A stretch of DNA of 9,965 nucleotides from Actinomycetota bacterium (GTDB lineage: Bacteria; Actinomycetota; Acidimicrobiia; Acidimicrobiales; AC-25), in assembly GCA_005888395.1 (NCBI GenBank), contig VAXF01000179.1:1-9965 (forward strand), read 5' to 3'. The notes under the pieces were generated by a model. That model was not told where the DNA came from. It saw only the letters and a program-made list of their open reading frames with translations, and searched no databases. Below, piece after piece: positions 1 through 5,014 of the stretch; the first letter of the stretch is position 1, and the number at the start of each line of letters is the position of its first letter. The translations under genes and the position numbers were made by a program.

Positions 1-53
1 GGTCCGGCCACCTCGGGCCACCGATGTGAACGTGTCGAGAGTGTCAAGGTCCG

Positions 54-92
54 GTACACGGGCGACAAAGTGACTCCCGTACCTGGGCGACA
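54..92. repeat. Two 25-bp-spaced direct repeats, possible insertion-sequence end
   Basis: The element GTAC-nn-GGGCGACA occurs at 54..67 and again at 79..92, exactly 25 bp apart. Read on the minus strand it is TGTCGCCC followed two bases later by GTAC. Spaced degenerate direct repeats beginning with TGT are typical of transposase-binding ends of IS21- or IS481-type elements. That family link is recalled rather than demonstrated. No transposase is visible, because any such gene would lie beyond the left edge. The rest of 1..108 contains no convincing gene. The repeats could equally be regulator sites. Confidence 0.35.
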
Positions 93-108
93 CTCGCCTG
101 AGGTTTAG

Positions 109-699
109 CTAGCCGCCGAACGGCGGCAGGGCGTCGCCCTCGGTAGCGGCGATCGTCGGCGCGTCGAGCTGCAGCCCGAAGCCGTCGGCCATGCGGGTGA
201 GGTGGTTGAACATGCCGACGACGTGGGCGACCTCGAGGCATCCCTCGTCGCCGAAGCCGAGCTCGCGCAGCGGCTGCCAGTCGCGCTCGACCACGCGGGT
301 CGGCGTGGCGCTCAGCTTTTCGGCGACCCCGCACAGCGCCCGCTGGCGCTCGGTGAGCGTGGGCACGTCGCGCCAGCGCTTCTCCCGCACCGCTCGGGCG
401 AGCTCCCGATCCCCGTTCTCCGCACGGAAGAACTCAGTGTGGGACTGCGTTCAATAGACGCAGTCCTGCGCCGCGGCGGTGACGCCGGCGACGAGCTCAC
501 GCTCCTCGTAGGCGAGGACGCCCTCGCCGAACATCGTCTCGAGGAACAGGGCGCCGAAGCGCTCGCCGATGCGCGGATGAGCGGCGATCAGCCTGGACAT
601 GTTCGTGTCGACGCCGTGGTAGCGGAGGTCAGCGTTGGCCGGAGGGAGCTCGATCCAGGCGTCGTCGGGCGCACCACTGTGGGTTGCGGCTGGGACCAT
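109..699 (-). CDS. AhpD-like peroxidase-related selenoprotein (CxxU), UGA read as Sec
   Basis: This is a 196-residue AhpD / carboxymuconolactone-decarboxylase-fold protein of the peroxidase-related type, probably a cytoplasmic thiol or selenol peroxidase/reductase. The ATG at 699 follows an AAAGGG ribosome site seven bases upstream. The frame is open to TAG at 109 except for a TGA at 451..453 (residue 83). Family similarity continues on both sides: residues 65-87 carry the active site (E68, C80-V-Y-U83, H87), and the C-terminal half carries the helical region with motifs such as FNHLTRMADGFGL. The spacing E-12-C-3-U-4-H equals that of E118, C130, C133 and H137 in M. tuberculosis AhpD, so the TGA replaces exactly the second active-site Cys. 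A SECIS-like hairpin follows the UGA. An automatic gene caller would split this into 451..699 and 109..390, or call it a pseudogene. It is the last gene of the HxlR unit, 57 nt after the TfoX-like gene. The alternative is a Cys-to-stop mutation, which I judge less likely. Confidence 0.85.
112..127 (-). terminator. Weak candidate terminator hairpin at the 3' end of the selenoprotein gene
   Basis: The mRNA segment GCCGCCGUUCGGCGGC forms a six-pair GC stem with a GUUC loop, directly before the stop codon at 109..111. There is no U-tract after it. It may help end the transcript, but it could simply reflect Gly/Pro codon usage at the C-terminus. Confidence 0.25.
415..433 (-). promoter_or_regulatory. 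Candidate bacterial SECIS stem-loop
   Basis: In the mRNA the 19-nt segment GUUCUUCCGUGCGGAGAAC folds into a seven-pair stem (one G-U pair) with a five-base loop, CGUGC. It starts 18 nt after the UGA and the loop begins about 25 nt after it, inside the 16-37 nt window described for bacterial SECIS elements. A G lies at the second loop position, matching the rule that a G occurs in the first two loop bases. Such elements bind SelB and direct Sec insertion. The segment lies wholly within the coding sequence, as bacterial SECIS elements do. The fold was derived by eye, without energy calculation. Confidence 0.6.
442..466 (-). repeat. Perfect 9-bp inverted repeat with the UGA in its loop
   Basis: On the mRNA, GGACUGCGU (466..458) pairs perfectly with ACGCAGUCC (450..442). 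The seven-base loop CUAUUGA ends in the UGA codon. It lies immediately upstream of the SECIS-like hairpin, separated by eight bases, so the two can form together. Its role is unknown; it might modulate decoding or termination at the UGA. The arms encode the conserved active-site residues, so part of the symmetry could be coincidental. Confidence 0.6.
451..453 (-). other. In-frame UGA, predicted selenocysteine codon
   Basis: The reverse complement of tca at 451..453 is TGA. It is preceded by codons for D-C-V-Y and followed by T-Q-S-H, giving C-x-x-U-x-x-x-H. The codons upstream (to 699) and downstream (to 109) are in the same frame with no other stop. Selenocysteine most often replaces a redox-active Cys, which is the case here. 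Confidence 0.8.
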
Positions 700-729
700 G
701 TCAGCACCCTTTCTGGGAGTCGGGATCTC

Positions 730-745
730 GGCCCCGCGTGGGGCC
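730..745 (-). repeat. Intergenic 6-bp GC hairpin between the TfoX-like and selenoprotein genes
   Basis: GGCCCC and GGGGCC are separated by four bases in the 57-nt gap between the stop at 757 and the ATG at 699. The hairpin lies about 30 nt before the selenoprotein start. It could act as an mRNA-processing or partial termination point that lowers expression of the last gene. It has no U-tract, so a complete terminator is unlikely. Confidence 0.35.
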
Positions 746-756
746 TGGGGTGTCGA

Positions 757-1101
757 TCATCGATTCGGTCTCTTGGTGGGTGCGCTTGCGGCGGCGGCTC
801 TGCCGACGGCGATCCATCGGGTCAGCTGGCGCTCGGTGCGTAGCTCGTCGCCGTCGACGTGTAGCCAGCCCTGGATCGCTCGCCCTTTCATCTCCATCGG
901 CCGCGCGTTGGTGGTCGCGAGAAAGCGGTCGGCGCGTGCGGGATCGACCCGCACCAAGAGACCGCCTTGACTGCTCGCCGCCACTGCTATCTTGCCGGCG
1001 ACGAGGAAGGCGAGTCCTCCGAACATTGCCTGCTCGGTCACCGGCGAGCCGCCCGCCAGCAGCTCCCGAACGCGGTCGGCCAGGTGCTCGTTATACGCCA
1101 T
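757..1101 (-). CDS. TfoX N-terminal-domain family protein
   Basis: This is a 114-residue protein that is essentially a single TfoX-N domain. Diagnostic stretches are QAMFGGLAFLVAGKIAV (about residues 24-40), LLVRVDP (48-54), RPMEMKGR (67-74) and GWLHVD (78-83), followed by a short hydrophilic tail. TfoX-N domains occur alone in many bacteria; their function there is unclear, and a competence role should not be assumed. I chose the ATG at 1101 over an in-frame ATG at 1176. The domain starts with MAYNEH, a purine-rich AGAGAG lies five bases upstream, and the extra 25 codons have poor third-position GC while another frame there is coding-like. The start lies 11 nt inside the end of the preceding 42-codon ORF, so translation is probably coupled. 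The next gene begins 57 nt downstream. Confidence 0.85.
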   Translation of the reverse strand: MAYNEHLADRVRELLAGGSPVTEQAMFGGLAFLVAGKIAVAASSQGGLLVRVDPARADRFLATTNARPMEMKGRAIQGWLHVDGDELRTERQLTRWIAVGRAAAASAPTKRPNR

Positions 1102-1219
1102 TACCACTCTCTTTTTTCCGCTCGACGTCGCGGTAGTCGAACGACCGAGTCGGGTTGCCGCGGAACAGCTCGTCATCCACCCACGATGGAGGTGTACCTG
1201 CGGGCCGCTGCGGCGTCAT
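1091..1219 (-). CDS. Small hypothetical protein, 42 residues
   Basis: This ORF is too short for most gene callers. Its ATG (1219..1217) overlaps the TGA of the HxlR gene in an ATGA arrangement, and a GGAG ribosome site (1228..1231) lies eight bases upstream. It ends at TAA 1091, overlapping the TfoX-like start by 11 nt. The middle and C-terminal part reads WVDDELFRGNPTRSFDYRDV and then a Lys/Glu-rich tail, with high third-position GC. The frame used by the upstream extension of the TfoX-like ORF lacks this. The product is acidic to mixed-charge with no signal peptide or membrane segment. I do not recognise a family. It fills the only sizeable gap in the operon, which supports its being translated. 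Confidence 0.5.
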   Translation of the reverse strand: MTPQRPAGTPPSWVDDELFRGNPTRSFDYRDVERKKESGNGV

Positions 1220-1878
1220 GCCTGGATCTCCGAGTCGGTGGCGTGGGGGACGAGGTACCGCAGTCGCTGCAGAGGGGCCGTCGATCCCTTGGTGCGCAAC
1301 CCCAACCGGCGAGCCTGGCTCGGCTTGAGCTGCCCGGTTAGCACGCCGAGGACAAGCGGCGCGGGGCCTTGTAGTGCGAGGTCGGGCGATCGAGGAGCGC
1401 TGAACGTCGTACGCATCTCACCCCCCGTCAGTTCGATGAACGTGGGCCGATCCCCGATTCGGATCTCGATGACGACCGGTGGTCCAGCAGGTGCCGTGTC
1501 CTCGAGGAGCTCTGAGACGGGGAACGCCACCCAGTGACTGCGGAACTCTTCGTCGCCGGTGGGGTCGGTCATGTACCTCGCGCCGAAGTATCCGAGGGCC
1601 CGGAGGACCGGTTTAAGGTCTCTGCCAGCATCGGTCAGGTGGTAGAGGGTCGCGGCCACTGGGGGAGGCGCTGTTTCCCGTCTCACTAGCCCGTTCTCCT
1701 CGAGCTTCCGCAGCCGGTCGCTGAGCAGGTTGGTGGCGATCCCGGGCAGCCCGGTCATCAGGTCGGCGTGGCGGCATCCGCCCTGGAGGAGAAGCTCACG
1801 GACCACGAGGAGTGTCCAGCGGTCGCCGATCACGTCGAGAGCCTTCGCGACCGAGCAGTAATGACCGTAGGAACGCAC
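1216..1878 (-). CDS. HxlR-family winged-helix regulator with C-terminal SCP2-like domain
   Basis: This is a 220-residue DNA-binding regulator. Residues 7-100 form an HxlR winged helix: YCSVAKALDVIGDRWTLLVV, then a recognition region around residues 48-62 (ATNLLSDRLRKLEENGLV) and the wing with LYHLTDAG (78-85). Cys8 occupies the position of the conserved N-terminal Cys that senses electrophiles or oxidants in HxlR members such as YodB and HypR. Cys35 is a second candidate. Residues from about 120 to 215 look like the sterol-carrier (SCP2-like) domain found in a subset of HxlR proteins and might bind a hydrophobic ligand. The start codon is GTG at 1878, with no clear Shine-Dalgarno. A candidate -10 ends six bases before it, so the mRNA may be leaderless. 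It heads the unit with the small ORF, the TfoX-like gene and the selenoprotein, and probably controls them and itself. Confidence 0.88.
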   Translation of the reverse strand: MRSYGHYCSVAKALDVIGDRWTLLVVRELLLQGGCRHADLMTGLPGIATNLLSDRLRKLEENGLVRRETAPPPVAATLYHLTDAGRDLKPVLRALGYFGARYMTDPTGDEEFRSHWVAFPVSELLEDTAPAGPPVVIEIRIGDRPTFIELTGGEMRTTFSAPRSPDLALQGPAPLVLGVLTGQLKPSQARRLGLRTKGSTAPLQRLRYLVPHATDSEIQA

Positions 1879-1884
1879 GGTCTG

Positions 1885-1913
1885 AACCTAACTAGCTGCC
1901 ACTTGAAATTCAA
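1885..1913 (-). promoter_or_regulatory. Candidate promoter of the HxlR-selenoprotein unit, possibly leaderless
   Basis: On the minus strand, TTGAAT (1913..1908) and TAGGTT (1890..1885) are separated by 17 bases. They match TTGA of the -35 consensus and the TAnnnT pattern of actinobacterial -10 boxes. Six bases separate the -10 from the GTG at 1878, so transcription would begin at or very near the start codon. The -35 lies inside the palindrome described separately. Confidence 0.45.
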
Positions 1914-1927
1914 GAGTGAATACTTGA
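1901..1927. promoter_or_regulatory. Candidate HxlR operator: palindrome plus a half-site two turns away
   Basis: CTTGAAATTCAAG at 1902..1914 is a perfect palindrome with six-base arms around one central base. A second ACTTGA half-site starts at 1922, exactly 21 bp (two helical turns) from the ACTTGA at 1901. The palindrome covers the -35 of the proposed promoter, the expected place for autorepression by a dimeric HxlR protein. This AT-rich patch stands out from its GC-rich surroundings. Confidence 0.5.
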
Positions 1928-1979
1928 TTTTCGGAGGCGACGGGATCGGTGCGTCGGAACCCGAACCCGGACAGCACGC

Positions 1980-2001
1980 ATGTTTGACAAATGTTTGACG
2001 A
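1980..2001. repeat. Tandem 11-bp direct repeat
   Basis: ATGTTTGACAA (1980..1990) is followed immediately by ATGTTTGACGA (1991..2001), differing at one base. The 11-bp unit is about one helical turn. It lies between the HxlR promoter region and the hairpin ending the right unit. It could be a regulator site or a small duplication. No gene is seen in 1928..2101 on either strand. Confidence 0.6.
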
Positions 2002-2018
2002 GTTGCCCTCAACGCGGC

Positions 2019-2043
2019 GAGGCCCTCCGCGTGGGAGGGCCTC
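2019..2043. terminator. 10-bp GC hairpin, likely terminator of the UPF0182 unit
   Basis: GAGGCCCTCC (2019..2028) and GGAGGGCCTC (2034..2043) form a perfect ten-pair stem with the loop GCGTG. It lies about 58 bases beyond the UPF0182 stop at 2102 in the direction of transcription. No U-tract follows on either strand, so it would be the U-less type often proposed in GC-rich actinomycetes, or a 3'-end stabiliser. Confidence 0.6.
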
Positions 2044-2101
2044 TAGCTACCAGACTGCTCCACCCCGCGTCGCTGACGTCAGGGTAGTCGACGGGCCGCG
2101 G

Positions 2102-5002
2102 CTATGCCGACGCCGGGCGGGTGGTGGTGGTCGTCGAGGACTGGGGGCTGGAGCGCTGCCGGGCCTGGTTGGTCTTGGCGCGAGCGTCGGCGATGTCGCG
2201 CTGGTAGGCGGCGAGGTCGCCGTTGCGGAGGTCGGCGTCGGCCTTGGCGTAGTCGGCGAGCGCCTGATCGAGCAGCTGCTGCACGTCCGGCGCCACCGTC
2301 GGCGCCGACGGGGCCGTCGGCGTGATCGTGGTGGGGGCACCCGGCGCCTGCTCGAGGGTCGGTGGGGCCTGACCGAAGATGTCGGCGAGCGCCTGGCGAA
2401 GGGTGTCCTCCATCACCGCCTTGTTGGCGTAGACGACGATGACCTTCTTGAGCTCCGGGAGCTGTGTGTTCTCGGCCACGACGTAGAGCGGCCGGATGTA
2501 GAGGAGCGACTGCTTGATCGGGATGACCAGCAAGTTGCCCTGCTCCACCTTCGACCCGGACGTGTTGAGCAGCGTGATTAACTTCGAGATCGACGGCTCC
2601 TGCTGAATGCGCGCGTCGACCTGCGTCGGCCCGTTCACCGACTTGGTTCGCGGCATCACGAACGCCTCGAGCTTGCCGTAATCGGCCGGGTCGCTCTTTG
2701 CGATCATGAACGCGGAGAGCAGGTCCTTGTTCGCCGGCGTGAACGGCTGGAGGATGAGGAAGCTCTCCGTCTGCTCGTTGGGCAGCCGCATCAACAGGTA
2801 GTACGGGTCCATACGCTGCACGGCCGGGACCGCCAGACCGGGGCCGGCCGGGGTCGTGGTCTCGGCGGCGGTGACCTGGCCCGAGCCGGGGTTGCGGGCG
2901 ATGTCCCACGCGTCGGTCTTGCCGTAGAACTCCGAAGCCGTGCGGATGTGGTAGCTGCCGAAGGCGTTCGTCTGCACCCTGAACAGGTCCTCGGGGTACC
3001 TCAGGTGGGCGCGAAGGTCGCCGGGCATGCTCGATCCCGGCGTGAAGAGCTGCGGGAACGCCTTCTCGTACGCCCGCACGATGGGATCCTTCTGGTCGAT
3101 GACGTAGAAGGTCATGGTCCCGTTGTAGGAGTCGGTGAGCACCTTCACCGAGTTGCGCACGTAGTTGAACGACGACCTGAGCCCACTGTCACCCGGCAGC
3201 CGGTCGGTGGGCGCCCGCTGGCCGTAGGGATAGTGACTGCTGGTCGTGTAGGCGTCCTGCACCCAGAAGATCCGGCCCTCGAGCACGACCGGATACGGGT
3301 CGCTGTCGTAGTGGAGGAACGGCGCGGCCTTCCGAACGCGGTCACGGATATCGCGGATGTACATGGCGCGGGACTGTGACGTGACGAACCCCGAGATGAG
3401 CGGGTTGATGTCGCCGAAGCGGAAGGCGAGGGCGATGCGTCGCAGCAGCGACGACATGCGCACGCCGCCTTCGCCCTGATAGCTCGTCTGGATCGTGGTG
3501 CCGTCGGCCTTCTGGTAGAGCGTCTCCGGCCGCTTGGTCTTGACGATCGCGTAGCCGCTGAGTCCCTCGCCGTAGTAGAGCGACGCCTGCGGCTCCTTCA
3601 GCGCCGGCTGGCCCACCGGCGGGAGGTCCTTCTCGAGGAAGTCGGGGAGCCCGTCGGAGGTCACCGCGTTCGCCGGCGACAGGACGGCGCCGTAGCCATG
3701 GGTGAAGTTGAGGTGCAGGTTCTCCCACGACTTCGACGGGACGCCACTGGAGTCGAGCTCACGAGCCGAGAGCACGACCTGCGTCGGCTTGCCGTTGACC
3801 AGGTACCGGTCGATGTCGACGTCGTTGAACGTGTAGAACTGCCGGATCTCCTGCAGCTGCTTGTAGGTGTCCTTGAGGAACAGGGGATCCCACAAGCGGA
3901 CGTTGCGGATCGTCTCGGTGTTCTCGGTGAGGTCGGCCTGGGTGAGGCTCTCGTTGTAGTCGAAGCTGCGGACCTCGACCTTGTCGAGGCCGAGCGCGAC
4001 GCGCGTGCTGTCGATGTTTCGCCTGATGTACGGCGCTTCCTTCTTGGACTGGTTCGGCTGCACGCTGAACTTCTGCACGATTGCGGGAACCGCGCCACCG
4101 ACGATCACCGAGGTGAACGCCCACAGCGCGACCGCGATGATCGGCAGGGCCCAGCCGCGCAGCCGGATGTTGTAGAGGAACAGGCCGAAGGCGAGGAACG
4201 AGATCACCGTCAGCAGCACGAGGGCGGGCAGCTGTACGTGCACTGCGGTGTAGCCGGCGCCGTCGACGAAGCCGCGGGTGGAGAAGTTGAGCTGGTAGCG
4301 CTGGAGCCAGTAGCCGGCCGCCTTGAGGAGGGCGAGGACGCCGAGCAGCACCGAAAGGTGGGCCTTCACCTGCGGCGTCACCCGCTGCGCCGCGGGCACC
4401 TGCACGCGGATCCCACCGTTGAGATAGTGGGCGACCGCCGTCACGATGAGCACGATCACCATCGACGCGAACGCCCAGCTGACAACGAAGTTCAGGAACG
4501 GCAGCTGGAACACGTAGAACCCGATGTCCTTGTGGAACACCGGGTCTTTGGTGCCGAAGTTCACGCGGTGGGTGAACAGGATCCACGAGTTCCACTGCGA
4601 CGACGTGCCCGCACCCGCGATGAGCGCGAACAGCAGCGCGATGATCGTGCGCACGAGCCGGGTGTGCGACCCGACGATGTCGTGGTAGCGCTCCACGAGC
4701 TCTTCCTCGGGGCCCGCAGGCCGGAAACGAGGCGCGATGCGATCGGCGATGGCCAGGTTGGCCCACATGACGACGAAGAAGAGCCCCGTGAAGATCACTG
4801 CGAGCGCGGCCTTCGCCGCCAGCACGTCGCGCCACACCCGGCTGAAGCCGACCTCCTGGAACCAGAGGAAGTCGGTGTAGAAGCCGAAGATGCCCCGGAG
4901 CGAGATGATCCCGAAGAACAGGATCACCGCGGCGACGATCAGCCAGATGCGACCACGGAACGGACGCGCCCGACGACGCGGGAGGTCAGTGGGGGCGCGC
5001 AT
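2102..5002 (-). CDS. UPF0182 family integral membrane protein
   Basis: This 966-residue protein has the full architecture of the UPF0182 family, whose function is not established. The N-terminal third has about seven hydrophobic segments, near residues 19-41, 64-88, 115-131, 172-193, 214-232, 257-279 and 285-309. The signature FYTDFLWFQEVGFSRVW follows the first one. A long, probably extracytoplasmic soluble region spans about 315-870 (for example YIRRNIDSTRVALGLD and HLRYPEDLFRVQ). The C-terminus has a Pro/Thr linker, a charged helical segment (about 905-945) with the family's NGDLAAYQRDI-type repeat, and a Thr-rich tail. The length is normal for the family. The ATG at 5002 is 12 bases after the stop of the DivIVA gene and lacks a Shine-Dalgarno, so coupled translation is likely. 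A hairpin ends the unit downstream. Family membership is firm; the biochemical role is unknown. Confidence 0.95.
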   Translation of the reverse strand: MRAPTDLPRRRARPFRGRIWLIVAAVILFFGIISLRGIFGFYTDFLWFQEVGFSRVWRDVLAAKAALAVIFTGLFFVVMWANLAIADRIAPRFRPAGPEEELVERYHDIVGSHTRLVRTIIALLFALIAGAGTSSQWNSWILFTHRVNFGTKDPVFHKDIGFYVFQLPFLNFVVSWAFASMVIVLIVTAVAHYLNGGIRVQVPAAQRVTPQVKAHLSVLLGVLALLKAAGYWLQRYQLNFSTRGFVDGAGYTAVHVQLPALVLLTVISFLAFGLFLYNIRLRGWALPIIAVALWAFTSVIVGGAVPAIVQKFSVQPNQSKKEAPYIRRNIDSTRVALGLDKVEVRSFDYNESLTQADLTENTETIRNVRLWDPLFLKDTYKQLQEIRQFYTFNDVDIDRYLVNGKPTQVVLSARELDSSGVPSKSWENLHLNFTHGYGAVLSPANAVTSDGLPDFLEKDLPPVGQPALKEPQASLYYGEGLSGYAIVKTKRPETLYQKADGTTIQTSYQGEGGVRMSSLLRRIALAFRFGDINPLISGFVTSQSRAMYIRDIRDRVRKAAPFLHYDSDPYPVVLEGRIFWVQDAYTTSSHYPYGQRAPTDRLPGDSGLRSSFNYVRNSVKVLTDSYNGTMTFYVIDQKDPIVRAYEKAFPQLFTPGSSMPGDLRAHLRYPEDLFRVQTNAFGSYHIRTASEFYGKTDAWDIARNPGSGQVTAAETTTPAGPGLAVPAVQRMDPYYLLMRLPNEQTESFLILQPFTPANKDLLSAFMIAKSDPADYGKLEAFVMPRTKSVNGPTQVDARIQQEPSISKLITLLNTSGSKVEQGNLLVIPIKQSLLYIRPLYVVAENTQLPELKKVIVVYANKAVMEDTLRQALADIFGQAPPTLEQAPGAPTTITPTAPSAPTVAPDVQQLLDQALADYAKADADLRNGDLAAYQRDIADARAKTNQARQRSSPQSSTTTTTRPASA

Positions 5003-5014
5003 ACTGCGCAGACA

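Noticed and set aside
109..699. Pseudogene by nonsense mutation
   Set aside because: There is a single stop, located exactly at a catalytic Cys codon, with intact family sequence on both sides and a SECIS-like hairpin downstream. Random decay would not be expected to produce this combination, though it is not excluded without the selenocysteine machinery genes.
202..843. 213-codon plus-strand frame across the selenoprotein and TfoX-like genes
   Set aside because: It runs antisense to two genes with clear family motifs and has no motif of its own. It is open only because stops are rare in this GC-rich region.
1102..1176. N-terminal extension of the TfoX-like protein from the ATG at 1176
   Set aside because: The 25 extra residues are low-complexity Ser/Thr/Arg with weak codon bias, and the small ORF in another frame accounts for this DNA better.
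1991..2581. 196-codon plus-strand frame over the UPF0182 3' end
   Set aside because: It is antisense to the UPF0182 C-terminus, begins within the intergenic repeat, is rich in Arg/Gly/Val and lacks any motif.
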